A stretch of DNA of 64,000 nucleotides from Erigeron canadensis (Eukaryota; Streptophyta; Magnoliopsida; Asterales; Asteraceae): the NCBI RefSeq assembly GCF_010389155.1, contig NC_057763.1, forward strand, positions 42,018,645 to 42,082,644, in the 5' to 3' direction. The notes below the pieces were generated by a model. It was not told the DNA's origin. It worked only from the letters and a program-made list of their open reading frames with translations, and made no database searches. The translations under genes and the position numbers were made by a program. Shown here one piece after another: positions 1 to 12,223 of the stretch. Positions within the stretch are counted from its first letter, which is position 1; every line of letters starts with the position of its first letter.

Positions 1-917
1 CATCATTATATAAAGATATTTTATTTTATACATATTGTATTAACAATCTTCGTTACAAAATTTTTTAATAATAATATGTCTTACCAATAACTATTAGTTA
101 TATTATTATAAAAATTTATTATGTTTATCTCGCGTATTATGCGGGAAAATAACCTAGTTATCTATTACTTTCAAGTAACAAATTAATAACATCCTTCTCT
201 TTTTGTTCATTAATATTATTTATAATCTCCATAATAGAATTTTTATACAACATAAACTTTTAAAAGAACTACATTACACCTTTACAATTTAGAATTAAAA
301 CAAAATTAAAGTTTTACGTGAGATATAAAAATTTTAATCTAAAAAGAATACTAAAAAAGATTAACGATATTGATAGTAATTCTTTCGTGAGTTTATCTTT
401 TTTTAATTACTTCAATATCTTTATCCATTATGCTTGAATGCTTAAATGCTTACTCTTCTTAAAGTTAAAAAATAACTTACCGGCATGTCAAGATTTTAAA
501 TGATATAGTCTATAAGTTCGGTTACATAGTAAAAGGACCTTTGCGTTCATTTGGAGCATATATGAATGCTGATGTGATTTAAATACATAAAAATTGGATC
601 TTTATTTTAAAAAAAAAGTGAATGGTTGTCAAAACTTTATAACTGGAATCGGGAGATGAAATATCATAAGACTTGAATAAGAAAATTCTAATTCTAATTA
701 GACAGTAGAGACACGGAGTTTGTTGCTTACTTACAGTCTTACAGAGTTGCAGACTTGCAGATAGACGGAACCCAATAACCCATATATTTTGAACTATGGA
801 CTATAAGCCACGAGGCCCATTAAAGTTTTGACCATAGGAAAGTGCGTGACTCACTGATTTGAGTCTTGGGGTGAGGAGTAACACAAAATTACAAATCGAT
901 GGTTTGTGGCTTTGTAT

Positions 918-1120
918 AGGGTCTGTTTTTTTATTTTTTTTTAAATTATTAAATGACTGAATTGATAAGTGACTTAATGTATAAATAACGTTTATATGAA
1001 TTAATTTAATATAGTTGTTTTTTTTATTAAGTAAAAAACAAACACTTTTAATAACTTAATGGATTAAGTATCTTTGATTAAATCATGATTGATTTTATTA
1101 AGTCCCAAACAAACACCACC
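918..1120. mobile_element. degenerate MITE-like element
   Basis: The left end reads GGGTCTGTTT. The right end, read on the other strand, gives GGTGGTGTTTGTTTGGGACT. The interior is A+T-rich with repeated ACTTAAT words. The ends are imperfect inverted repeats of the kind seen in plant non-autonomous DNA transposons. No clean target-site duplication was found, so the superfamily is not assigned. Confidence 0.4.
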
Positions 1121-1156
1121 TAACTTATTTATGTCTTTTCATTTTCTTAATTAGAC

Positions 1157-1596
1157 TATCTCCAACCTTGCATTTAAACCCATTGCATCTCCGTGTTTGA
1201 AGTTTTAATAGATGTGAACTTAAAATACATTAGATGAAAAACTTGTATACGTACGAAAATACGATGAATAATTAAGTATACTACATTACTTTGAAGTTAA
1301 TAAAATAAAGTACATAGATGGTTTAAAACGAGAGAGAGCACAATGTTAAAAATAGTTTATAGTACCCTTTTATTTTATTCACAAAATATATGAAATAAGT
1401 AAATTATATAAGTATATGACATTAGGATAGTTTCTGTAAGAGAAATACTAGAGATACAGACAACTTACAATGAATTTTTACAAATTGAGTTGTCACAAAT
1501 AAGATAAGGTGAGAGAATGATGAAAAAAGTAAAGTTTGAAATCTAATTAGTCCACGCTTTATTACATCTATAATATAACTAAAAAATGAGGTTGGG
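1157..1596. mobile_element. possible MITE with CCAACC ends
   Basis: The left boundary contains CTCCAACCTTGCATTT. The right boundary contains AAAAATGAGGTTGG, whose reverse complement begins CCAACCTCATTTTT. The 440-bp spacing and A+T-rich non-coding interior fit a small non-autonomous transposon. The inverted match is short and imperfect. Confidence 0.3.
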
Positions 1597-1678
1597 GTAC
1601 ACTTGGCACCCCTAATCCATCTTCTTGAGTCTAATCTTCTCTCCTAATTAATCTTCTAATTTTTTTAATATTAATTTA

Positions 1679-1850
1679 AATTAATTTACACTTTTTGGTT
1701 TTTCATCACCAATTTACACTTTAACCCCAATCTAAAACAATTAATTTACACTTTTTAGTTTCCTATCATCAATTTACACTTTAACCCATTTTAAAATAAT
1801 TAACTTACACTTCTTGATTTTCCATCACCAATTTACACTTTAACTTAATT
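1679..1850. repeat. 60-bp tandem repeat, three copies
   Basis: Units start at about 1681, 1741 and 1801, each containing AATTTACACTTTTT-like and CAATTTACACTTTAAC words at the same offsets, so the period is exactly 60 bp. The third copy is the most diverged. No coding potential is evident. Confidence 0.85.
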
Positions 1851-2818
1851 TATATTTAATTATACTTATATATATATAATTTACACTTTTAGAATATAAG
1901 AAACTGTAAATTTTTTATTTAACTAAAGTTGAAAAAAAAGGGGTAAACTGAAATCAATATTTATATGGAGTTAATTTTCGTATGTTTCTTCGTTGGACGG
2001 ATAATTTTTGGAGTATTTTGACCGATGAAGTGACTATTCAGCTAACAAATTTTCAAGTTGATTTCGGTATATCTATTTAATATATTTGAATTCCAATTTT
2101 TTAGCTTTGATTAATATATTTTAAGACTACCCGTCTATTGGACGGACCTGACCACTAGTATGTTTATAAAGATTTGTTTGTAATTAATTTGTATATCTGA
2201 AATTGCTCTTTCCGTGAACCTCTTTATAGATTAAGTTTGTCATCTAATGATACATAGAAAGTGTTACAAACTTAGAACCGTATAAGCATTAATTAACTTA
2301 AGATGGAAAAAAGACATGGAACATGAATTGTAATACCAACAATTGTTTAATTCACCAAAAATCCTTATCTATATTTATTCCATTATTCACACAACAATTA
2401 GTATGATTTCGACATACCATTAGATATTGTTTCTTTTAAATTAGAAAAGTAATAGTTTGCAAAATAAGATTATGTAAAGGTACCGCTACCATTAGGTTTG
2501 CCTTTATTATGTAAAGGAACAACAATCCAAAATAAGATATGGTTTGCAAAACTACGTAAGATATAAATCATTGCTATCATGTTCAGTTTAATACTCGTAG
2601 TTAAGAGGCATACATGTTTTTACTCGATATAAAATAAGAGAATTTTATTGTGATGTTATTTTATTACTTCTAGCCAACAGAGATAAGACATAAAGAAGAC
2701 TAAATGAAATACAAAGTTGCGATTGGTTAGTAGTAGTCAAGCTATCTTCTTTTTTTTTTAAAATTACAAACTTAAAGTTCCTAACTTCTAACTTGCTTGT
2801 CTTTCCTTATAAAACTAA

Positions 2819-4108
2819 GAGTGATCGACATGAATTGTTCTTGTGGTTTGTCTAAAAAGTCTGGCTTCGTCCTTTAACTTTAAAACTGTTTGAGACAATT
2901 CTTTATAGACAGAAAATGATCATGTTTCATCCTTTTTGCTAAGAGATGTTAACTTAACCCCTCACGTGCATTCCACGTGAGATTATTTTCGTATTTTCCA
3001 TTTTGAAAGGAGCATCATTGATAATTCAACCAGAAACCTCAAGATCTTTAATTTAGATCAATTTCCATTTTACACATATAAATATGGTTGTACGTATAGG
3101 TTTCTGTTTGCAATCAAAACTTGCAGTCAAACTTAATTCCATATTGCACACTTGCAATGTGAACAAATGATTTTTTTTTTTACTTCCAAATTTACACACA
3201 TAAACATGCTCATCTTCTCACCATCTGTACAAGTTTGCCATATCAAGATATGAATATTGAATAATCAATAGCTTTTATCATCATCTAATTCCGTCTTGGA
3301 TTCATATAGATCTGGATATAGAAATCGATTTGGATTTTAAACCCACTGCGATTCACACTACCGCCGCACAAAAATCAATTTCTGATGAAACGGACGGGGT
3401 TATCATTGATGATTTTAAACATACTGCGATTCACACCACCTCCGCACAACGGCCGCCACCATCGGAAAACAACCGCCACCACAATCAGAAAAGAAAATAC
3501 GATTGTTTGATATCAATATGGATTTTATAGAAAAAGAAGGCAATAGATCTATCATTCCGCCACCATCGGAAAAGAAAATACGATAGTTTGATGTTTTCCG
3601 GCGAAGGGTTTGCCACGGTGGTGATGTTTTACGACAAAAAGGGGGCTGTCGCTAGTGATTGCTTGTTACTTTTGGAAATATATAAAATTAGTTTGAAAGG
3701 GTGAAGTGGTGATATGGATGTGGTGGCCATTTGCTGGTGAGTTGATTTGGGGAGAGTTTGGGGGGGGGGGGGGTGGTTCTGATTAAATGGATGAAAATTG
3801 TGATTAAAAGGATGAAATTTGTGTGTACATGTATATAATTGTATATTATGTATAATTTTAGAGCTTCAGGCAAAAGAAGATGAAAATATAAAGATATCAC
3901 TTGTAGTCCTTCAAAGGTGGAATTACCATAATACCCTCACGTGAAATGCACGTGAGGTAGTTAACAGGTTCAGACTGACGCCGGTTATCGAAAAGGATGA
4001 AACATGATCATTTTCCGTCTATAAAGGATTGTCTTAGACAATTTTAAAGTTAAAGGACGAAACCAGACTTTTTGGGCAAACCACAAGGACGATTTGTGTC
4101 GATCACTC
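2819..4108. mobile_element. non-autonomous Mutator-like element (MULE), 1290 bp
   Basis: Long terminal inverted repeats lie at about 2819-2945 and 3983-4108. Both begin GAGTGATCGACA and share blocks such as AAAAAGTCTGG, TCCTTTAACTTTAAAA and AAAATGATCATGTTTCATCC. The 9-bp sequence TAAAACTAA flanks the element perfectly on both sides (2810-2818 and 4109-4117), the hallmark of Mutator-like transposition. The interior has no transposase. It has a less A+T-rich core at about 3330-3660 with a doubled CTGCGATTCACAC word and ACCGCCAC/GCCACCATCGG motifs, which could be captured host sequence. A run of about 13 G lies near 3761-3773. Confidence 0.85.
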
Positions 4109-4316
4109 TAAAACTAATATATATATATATATATATATGAAAGGATATAATGAGGAACTGCAATAAAACTACTAAAGTATAAGAAAATAATTTCACTATA
4201 TACATATATTTTAAATATATCAATCTGCCCAATTTTCTTATTAAAATTTTCATAAAAATCCAACAAAATATCTAAAGATTCTTTCTACCGCATAGATATT
4301 ATCAAAATCATAATGA

Positions 4317-4605
4317 GATTCTTAGGTTCTTTATAAGATTTATAAGTTTTTTATGTGATTTTGAAGTTTTTCATGCAACTTATAGATTCTTTATGCGATT
4401 TATAAGTTGTTTATGCGATTTATAAGTTCTTTATGCGATTTACAAATTTACTATGCGATTTACAGGTTCATTATACGATTTATAGGTAATTTATGCGATT
4501 TGTAGGTTCTTTATATAATTTTCAGTTCTCATTGCGATTTATAGGTTCTTTATGCAATTTTCAGTTCTTTATACAACTTATAGGTTATTTTAGTTCTTTA
4601 TGAGA
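4317..4605. repeat. 20-bp minisatellite
   Basis: The word TTATGCGATT recurs at 4391, 4411 and 4431, giving a 20-bp unit close to TTATGCGATTTATAAGTTCT. Diverged copies extend from about 4317 to 4605. It lies in a gene-free region next to the MULE. Confidence 0.85.
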
Positions 4606-6082
4606 TTGGTATGTATGTGTATCTTTTTAGTCTATTTTGTGATTCTTTTTCCACGCCTACAAGGCTACAACAATTTTTTTCTGAACAATCAGTCGGTATA
4701 TAACAGTTACGAGTATTATTAGTAGAGAGAAAAACTTTAAGAGTACATTTAATTTTAGATTATCAATCCGACCGATCCATCGACCGACCTGTCAAGTGCG
4801 CGTCCCCACTAGAAAAAAAAATAAAACTTACGTATATGAGATATCAACAACTGTACACAAACATATTGTATGATTGATTGTATCCATTCACAGAAAATTA
4901 AAACAAATATTTTAATAATTATTACAGCGTTTATTTTTGCCGAGTATATATTTACTTCGTATCTGAATTCTAAAACTAATATGGTACTTACATTATTATA
5001 AACCACCAGTTTTATTCAAATAATATATAATTGAAATTTGCGAAACCTAATAAAACGGTTCACCAACTTCTATATCGTCCTATCAATTTAATCATTAAAT
5101 GTGTTATTCAATTTTTAGTTTATAGTCAAAGATTTAACTAAAATTTCACACGACACGAAATTTACTTGCATTTTTGGTGTAAACGTGGTTTTTACATATT
5201 AAGGTGTACGTCCTAACGTCTACAAATAAAGTTTCAAGTTTGAATATATCTGTTTAGGTAAATATTTTAAAGTCATCAATTAAGTAAATAACTTGAAAAC
5301 GACCATAGGTTATATAAGTCAAAAATACGATCTCTTGATAATCAAATACAGTAAAACCTCATCATATCTCATATGTGTACCGTATAGAGTTAAACATAAT
5401 TTTCGTTAACTAGCTTGCCCGATTCCGTAGATTATATAATGTCTATGGTGTCACGGAACATTCAAGCCCGTAAGTCTTTTCTATTATATATATAGATAAT
5501 GGAAATAAACAAGCGTGACGCAAGGCAAAGAAAATATATAAACAGGTGATCGATCAAATAGTTGATCAACTACGGTCGGTGTTCACTAAAAAAATCTTAC
5601 TTTTGAGAACTCATACACGTATATAACAAGTTTTCTATCGTGCATATCCAAAAGGATTTTCAAAACACAAAATATACATCAAGTTGACAATCGCTTTTAA
5701 TTAATTCACAAACGTGAAACTAACCAAAACAAAGCTAATACAATTAACAACGGTATTAACTAAATTAACATTAACAACGTATTATAAAACATATACGTAC
5801 TAATAAAATAAGATAATGATCATAAAACTAAATTATAGTAGCCCATTGGACTCCGATGCTCTGTGTTTCTTCGTCCAACCACTCAAGTTATTTTGTATTA
5901 AAATTTTCGAGTGTTATTTTTAAAATATTAAGATCGGTTTAATTTCGTTTTGAAATTATCCAAATTTTATCCTTTCAAAATGGCATTTACTATCTACTAT
6001 CCTATTATTTAACATGGAGATGTTCTTTTTTTAAACTTGTTGCAAATAATTAAAAATATAATTACATTTTCTAACTGTAAAC

Positions 6083-6270
6083 TTTACAACTAATTTTTAT
6101 GAGAAAATCATACAAAACTCGATCATGTTTTTAATACCGGTAAAAACTTTTATCTCCGTAAAATCGTACAAAACGTTTTACAACTAATTATTATTGGAAA
6201 ATCATACAAAACTCGATCATGTTTTGAATCCCGGTAAAAACTTATATCCTGGTAAAATCGTACAAAACCT
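6083..6270. repeat. 94-bp direct repeat, two copies
   Basis: Two tandem copies share ACAACTAATT (6086 and 6180), AAATCATACAAAACTCGATC and a GGTAAAA..ATCGTACAAAAC block at matching offsets. They differ by a few substitutions and a small indel. Confidence 0.8.
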
Positions 6271-6289
6271 TTTACATATTACTTTTGGT

Positions 6290-6932
6290 CGTGACAGATG
6301 GGTCTGGCGGAGGTATTTAATTTTTTCTTTTTTTTTTTGTTAAAGTTGTGAATAATTTGCTCCGAAAACATGATTATAGCGACATATATGTTATGAGGTG
6401 GTCCAAATGGGTGACAAAAGTGCAATATTTTTATATGGAGAGTGTCGATTTTCTGAATACCCACTATAGAGGCGCTCGGGGCAAGATATTGTGGCTTTGA
6501 TAATGAAGATTGTGGTTTATGTGCGAACGAGAAGGAGACCTTTGAGCATCTGCCTTTGGGTATCTAGCTAGTTTAAGATTGGTGAGGCAAGTTTAATCTT
6601 TTGTTCTTTTTTACTTCTATTAAAGACTTACTAGCTAGAAATTGAGAACTTTGTTGGGTTTCGAAGGAATGCCAAAGAGATTTTCAAAGAATTTGTGTTT
6701 GTTACTGGTTGGTATAATGGTATACATGTGGAAAGCTAGGAATAGTCTTATCTTCAAAGGAACAAAGATTTGTAAAAAGAAGATTTATTTGGAACTAGCT
6801 AGAGCAAGAAAGAATAACACAAGTTGGGAAGATCAGGCTAAATTATGTTTGTATATCTCATGTAATTGTATCGTTTTTGACTACTTTATTTTTTGTGTGA
6901 GGCGTCCGTTACGAATAAAAGTAACTTTTTAA
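6290..6932 (+). pseudogene. decayed non-LTR retrotransposon (LINE) 3' fragment
   Basis: Broken reading frames resemble the region after the reverse transcriptase domain of plant LINEs. Near 6297 a frame reads DRWVWR, a common LINE phrase. At about 6506-6560 a frame reads CGLCANEKETFEHL, matching the C-x2-C...H zinc-binding module that follows the RT. At about 6730-6760 a frame reads WKARNSLIFKG, the usual downstream phrase. Stops and frameshifts separate these pieces, so this is a relic. No upstream endonuclease or RT core is visible. Confidence 0.65.
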
Positions 6933-7181
6933 ATAAAAATTGCCGATTGTCAATAGAATCACGATTTTGTCTACAACTGTAATATAAACCTTCTCTTGTT
7001 AACTTTCAAAAAGGAAAAAAACTTCATTTGCTATAGAGTAGTACAATTATATGGAGTGAAAGTCAAAAGTCAAACTAGCTAGTCAAAACTTCCTCAACAA
7101 TGTAATTAAACCGCTCAACTACTTAAAAGGACAATTTCGTCACTACCTTTACCACCCCGCCAAAACTGAAAACTTCCCACC

Positions 7182-7188
7182 TATAAAT
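7182..7188 (+). promoter_or_regulatory. probable TATA box of the GPAT gene
   Basis: TATAAAT lies 127 bp before the ATG, in a C-rich context typical of plant core promoters. A start of transcription about 30 bp downstream would give a 5' leader of roughly 100 bp. Confidence 0.55.
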
Positions 7189-7314
7189 CCACTTATTCAG
7201 TGGCATATTCGTCATTTCAACACATTCCCCCACATTTAAAACCACCACCATCTCTCCGTTTCATTACACATTTTTTTTTAGAGAGAGAAATTCATTCCAT
7301 AAAACAGTAAAAAA

Positions 7315-10300
7315 ATGTCGTTACCGAAACCGGAATTCAATAACAAGAAGTTTCCGCCGATCGAAAAATGCGATATCTCCGTCGTTAGTCATCGATCCGT
7401 TGCGGCGGATCTCGACGGAACTTTGTTGAAAGCGAGTTCTGCTTTTCCTTACTACATGCTTGTAGCGATTGAGGCCGGCAGTCTCCTGCGCGGCCTCATT
7501 CTGTTACTTTCGTTTCCGATCGTCGCGATTGCTTATATTTTTGTCTCGGAAGCTTTAGCTATCCAGATGTTGATATTCATATCGTTCTCAGGACTCAAGG
7601 TTAGTAATTACAGTAATTAATTAATACTGTAATTAAATACGTTAATACGTATCTTATTTACCAAAAATGTTACTAATATACTTTAATTAATTTAATACGT
7701 TTATATTTTTCGCAATAGAGGACGTATTTATGAATATATATATGCGGAAAAAGTAGGAAGTTATTACGAGTACTATTTACTTATAGTAGTTAATATAGAA
7801 TTAACAATATTAGATTTTCTATTATTAATATATAATAGAAATAATATGTATATTGTGTATGTATAGGTGAAGGATATTGAGTTGGCGTCACGAGCTGTTC
7901 TGCCGCGATTTTACGCGGCAGATGTGAGGAGTGATAGTTATGAAGTGTTTGATAAGTGTGAAAGGAAAGTGGTTGTGACGGCGAATCCGACGGTGATGGT
8001 GGATGCGTTTGTCAAGGATTATCTGGGAGGGGAGAAGGTGTTGGGGACTGAGATTGAGGTGAACCACAAAACCGGAAAAGCGACTGGGTTTGTCAAGGAG
8101 CCTGGTGTTTTGGTTGGGAAATGGAAGAAGATTGCCATTCTCAAGGAGTTTGGTGACGATTCTCCGGATATCGGACTCGGTGATCGGAAATCGGATCACG
8201 ATTTCATGTCTGTTTGCAAGGTTAGTTCATCCATTTGATTAATTATTATAGCTTATTGTTACTATATATGTTTGTTTTGAGATATTTTATTAATGTTAAT
8301 TTGTGTATGTATGTAATTTGTGGAGGAGATTTGTTAGTTTAAGTATTTGATGATATGATCATATCCTTACTTGAAATATATTCAATTATATTGATAGACA
8401 TTTGTTAATTTGTGTATGTATGTAATTTGTGTAAATAATTTGGAGGAGATTTGTTAATTTGTGTATGTATGTAATGTGTGTAAGTAACTTGGAGGAGATT
8501 TGTTAGTTTAAGTATTTGATATGATCATATCCTTACCTAATATAGATTCAATTAAATTGATACACATATGTAAAGTCAGCACAAAAGATTAACAAGTCAA
8601 CACAAAAGATTAACTTAGAACTTAATGATTATTTGAGTCAATTTTTTCCATTTTAGTATGATATTTTCGGTTTATAAGGATTTTTCGAGTTAATCAAGAA
8701 TTAATCGATTAGCCTTAAGACAAAAGTAAAACTACTTTTCCGTAATTAGTAAATAATGATACAAGCATAATACGGTTTTAGATTCTTGATGCAGCTATCT
8801 ATTTGGCAAAAATATGGTTGGTCTTTGTGTGGATCATTCAAAATATATATGTAAATAATGATATAATAAACGGTCTTTGAGAACACAGTCAGACTGAAAG
8901 GGTGGTTCAGTAGTAATGTATGTATCTTAATCTTGATTATGTCTTTGTTAGTATCAAATGAGGCAAAAGTTTAGTAAGGGTTAAGTAGTTAACAGAAAGG
9001 CTGAAAGGGTCACATCTCACATGTGGAAGGGATAATGTACCATAATAGTGAAAATTAATACAGTACCATTCTAGCATTTACTATAATTAAATTTTGCCAG
9101 AAAGTTACAGTATATATGAGGCCAATGATAACAGAAAGTTTTATTGTGTCTGTTTCTATATGCATATCCATTCATTCAAAATCTGCATACCAGTATGTCA
9201 ATATCTTTTCATTAGTAAAGTGTCATCTCACATGTCTCCATTTCCAAAATTTGCTCAATTTTATATGTCATGTTCATTTCCAAAATTTACTCTATATGTA
9301 AATTCCCTTTGATGTATTAAAATTGCTAACTGATATAGAAAGCTAGAATTTACATCTTGCCATATTATACCAAAGCACTATAAAAGGAGTATCCTGAAAT
9401 GTATGAAAAGATAATCTTTGAAATATCATGTAATTCATTGAATACTGACCCTGAATAAAACTAAAGTAAATATTGTGACTTGTGAGGCAGACTGGCAGAG
9501 GTAAAGACTGGGTATTTTATAAGCTTTTTGCTAAACTGATCTGTATTTGCGGTGCATTATTGAGTCAATGACATATGTATATGTTTTTCAAACTACGCAC
9601 ATTTATTTGTGAAGCAATATACATTTAGAATTGTGGTTGGAGGTTTAATAATAAATAACATCATGTAGAGTTGGGTGAACTGCTAGTAAGTAGAATAATG
9701 AAGGAATTTAAGAGGATGGTGTAAGATCATTGTTTAATATACTAGCTAGCCCGTTGAAAGATTTTGGACCACTTCCATGCCTTCTTTACAGATTCCACGT
9801 GGTAGTCCCTTCGAAATAAAGTCTATTCTCTATGGGTCATTTATGACTTCAATATGTGTTAGGTGGCCCACACTTGAATTAAAGTTGGTCTTATTTAGCA
9901 CAAATTGTTTGGTTTTATCTAAAGATTTTGCAAATTGCAGGAAGGTTTTATGGTTCCAAAAGACAAATCTGCAAGCATAGTCTCGCCCGATCGCCTTAAG
10001 ACCCGATTGATCTTCCATGATGGTCGACTAGTTCAGAGGCCCGACCCGTTTAATGCTTTGATCACCTTTATCTGGCTGCCATTTGGGTTCATTCTGTCAC
10101 TTATCCGTGTTTACTTCAATCTTCCATTGCCTGAACGAATTGTGCGTTACACTTATGGTATGCTTGGAATCAAGCTGGTAATTCGTGGGAACCCACCTCC
10201 TGCCCCATCTCCAGGGACCCCAGGAAATCTATATGTCTGCAATCACCGTACAGCTCTTGACCCGATAATCATTGCCATTGCTCTTGGACGAAAACCATTC

Positions 10301-10816
10301 TGTGTCACATATAGTGTAAGCAAACTCTCAAGATTCATGTCTCCAATACCAGCTATTGCTTTGACCCGTGACCGAGAAGCAGATGCTGCCCGCATCAAAG
10401 AATTGCTGCAAAAAGGTGATCTGGTGGTCTGCCCAGAAGGGACCACTTGTCGTGAGCCTTTCTTGTTACGTTTCAGTGCCTTGTTTGCGGAATTAAGTGA
10501 TAGGATTGTCCCCGTGGCTATGAACCTTAAACAGAACATGTTCCATGGAACAACAGTTCGTGGTGTTAAATTCTGGGACCCATATTTCTTTTTCATGAAT
10601 CCAAGTCCCACGTATGAGATCACATTCCTTGAGCGTTTGCCTGAGGAAATGACGGTAAAGGGAGGCGGAAAAACTTCATTCGAGGTAGCGAATCATGTGC
10701 AGAAAGTATTGGGGGGTGTATTAGGATTTGAATGCACCAATTTGACAAGGAAAGACAAGTATTTGTTGCTTGGTGGGAATGATGGGAAGGTGGAGTCAAT
10801 GTATGGCAAGAAATGA
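7315..10816 (+). CDS. GPAT4/8-like: bifunctional sn-2 glycerol-3-phosphate acyltransferase/phosphatase, GPAT4/GPAT8 type
   Basis: Three exons, 7315-7599, 7867-8220 and 9941-10816, with GT..AG introns in phase 0, give 504 residues, the usual family length. An N-terminal HAD-like phosphatase domain carries DLDGT (D32, D34) and GDRKSD (about 200-205). A C-terminal acyltransferase domain carries HRTALD (about 315-320), PEGTTCRE (about 378) and IVPVA (about 402). Land-plant GPAT4/6/8 enzymes use oxygenated acyl-CoA to acylate sn-2 of glycerol-3-phosphate and then remove phosphate, yielding 2-monoacylglycerol for cutin. They are ER membrane proteins, and hydrophobic segments are seen near residues 45-90 and 255-275. 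The C-terminus ([14 protein letters not shown]) and [12 protein letters not shown] match GPAT4/8 better than GPAT6. Both active sites look intact. The ATG is the first in frame, shortly after an A-rich leader. Intron 2 (1720 bp) contains locally duplicated sequence. Confidence 0.96.
8300..8580. repeat. local duplications in GPAT intron 2
   Basis: The words TTTGTGTATGTATGTAAT, TTGGAGGAGATTTGTTA and GATATGATCATATCCTTAC each recur two or three times within about 280 bp, showing nested tandem duplication inside the intron. Splice sites are not affected. Confidence 0.75.
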
Positions 10817-10996
10817 GAATGATCCAATTTTTAGTTAGTCAAGAAAACTGGTGGTTATTGACTACGTACTTGTTTACTGGGTGATTCTTATATTTGAATT
10901 TGCTCATGAAAAACTCTCTTTAGATTCTTTTAACTGTGATGAATATTCCTTTGCGTATTACTATATGTTAATTTGTTCATCTATCATCTTTGAGCA

Positions 10997-11002
10997 AATA
11001 AA
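10997..11002 (+). terminator. candidate polyadenylation signal of the GPAT gene
   Basis: AATAAA lies 181 bp after the stop codon in a T-rich context. It is the best match to a plant near-upstream element here, but plant signals are loose and the cleavage site cannot be read from sequence alone. Confidence 0.4.
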
Positions 11003-11117
11003 AATTGGATATTTTTTTCTATAATGCTCTATTGACAGTGGCTCTTGTCAGTGTGAATCTCATTTAACTATATATTAACAAATCGCATGTCGTATGAACA
11101 AGTGACTATAAGTCGAC

Positions 11118-11592
11118 TATGATGCACCAAAACTCAAAAAAATATCTGTATTTGTTTCTGAAACTCCATGGAAATGTTTTCGCGTACGAAACACATATGA
11201 AACGTTCCCTTATTTTCTATAGATACCGAAACGTTTCTTTGAAGTTTTCATACGGTTTATAATTAATATCAAGATTTTAATAGACTTTTTCTATTCTCCA
11301 AACCCAAACAGGTTAATATTATATACAATTTGATCAACATTAATTTTTTTCTATTCCAAAACCAATTATTAAACACTAAACATTCAATGATTGATCACTG
11401 ATCAAGCATGTATTATACAATTATACATAATCTCTCAAGTCTCAAGTATTTCTCTATAAAAATTGATATAATTTATATTTGTATATTTTTTTTATTGCCG
11501 TACCCGTATCCTTGATTTTTCAGTTTTGCCGATCCCCGTTCCCGTATCGTTCACGTACCCCTTTATCGTACCCGTTTCGGTGCTACATTATA
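11118..11592 (+). mobile_element. short DNA element, copy 1 of a family present twice in the window
   Basis: It starts with TATGATGCACCAAAA and ends with TTTCGGTGCTACATTATA, which are imperfect inverted repeats of each other. The interior carries GAAACTCCATGGAAATG, CGAAACGTTTC and repeated GTACCCGT-type words. A second copy lies in opposite orientation at 42456-42958. The 3' end is locally duplicated, so TGCTACATTATAAGAC occurs again near 11620. No coding sequence is seen. Confidence 0.65.
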
Positions 11593-11859
11593 AGACTTTT
11601 TCTCGTACCCGTTTCGGTGCTACATTATAAGACTTCTTCAGACTTCTTCTATAAGACTATTTCCAGTCATTAATTAGTCGGCAATACATATTAAGAGAAA
11701 ATCCAAAAAAAAAAGAAAGAAAGAATGAAAACATATCTTTTCTTGCTTGATGAACTAAAATTAAAAAGAGAAATGACCAACACTAAAAAAATATCCTATA
11801 GTTTATAAGATAAGGTGTATGTTAGAGTGATGCATTGAAACAACACTAAAAAAAACAAA

Positions 11860-12092
11860 AATTGCCTATTGCCGTCTTTTTCGGGTTTTGAGCCTCAATA
11901 CCTCGACGATGTATGAAAGAGGTTAAGATGTAGGTTGTGCTTACCTCTACCTAAGTAGATACTAGAGAGGTTACTTTCATTTCTACCTAAATGGTATAAA
12001 AAGTCATTCAATCTTTACATGGGATGAGTATCGAACCTATAACCTTTGTCTCCAGAGACCAGGAGTTACCACTAATCCAACCAAGTTGCTTA
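11860..12092 (-). mobile_element. tRNA-derived SINE
   Basis: On the minus strand an A-box-like TGGTTGGATTAGTGG is followed by a B-box-like GGTTCGATACTC (12026-12037), spaced as in a tRNA-derived polymerase III promoter. An unrelated body then runs to a T-rich end near 11860. It cannot fold as a normal tRNA, so it is a SINE and not a tRNA gene. Confidence 0.65.
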
Positions 12093-12223
12093 CATCATAA
12101 ATATTTCACTTCCAAGTACACTCACATCATAAATATTTCACTTCTATGTTCATATGAACATCGTATCAATAAAGAAGTGAAATTATTAAATAAGTAGAAA
12201 GCTGTTTGATTTAGTAAAACTAA

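Larger units (their letters stand above)
1..2809. other. gene-free A+T-rich intergenic region
   Basis: No open reading frame with recognisable protein similarity is seen on either strand. The stretch is strongly A+T-rich. It contains a degenerate MITE-like element (918-1120), a possible second one (1157-1596) and a 60-bp tandem repeat (1679-1850). The rest shows nothing I can name. Confidence 0.7.
4118..6280. other. gene-free region between MULE and LINE remnant
   Basis: Apart from the 20-bp minisatellite (4317-4605), a short (TA)n tract at about 4120-4138 and a two-copy 94-bp repeat beginning near 6083, this A+T-rich stretch shows no gene, RNA or complete mobile element that I can recognise. 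Confidence 0.6.

Noticed and set aside
7888..8199. 103-codon minus-strand frame in GPAT exon 2
   Set aside because: Shadow of the phosphatase-domain exon with no independent support.
10243..10623. 126-codon open frame on the minus strand inside GPAT exon 3
   Set aside because: It is the antisense of a well-supported acyltransferase exon, and the translation matches no family.
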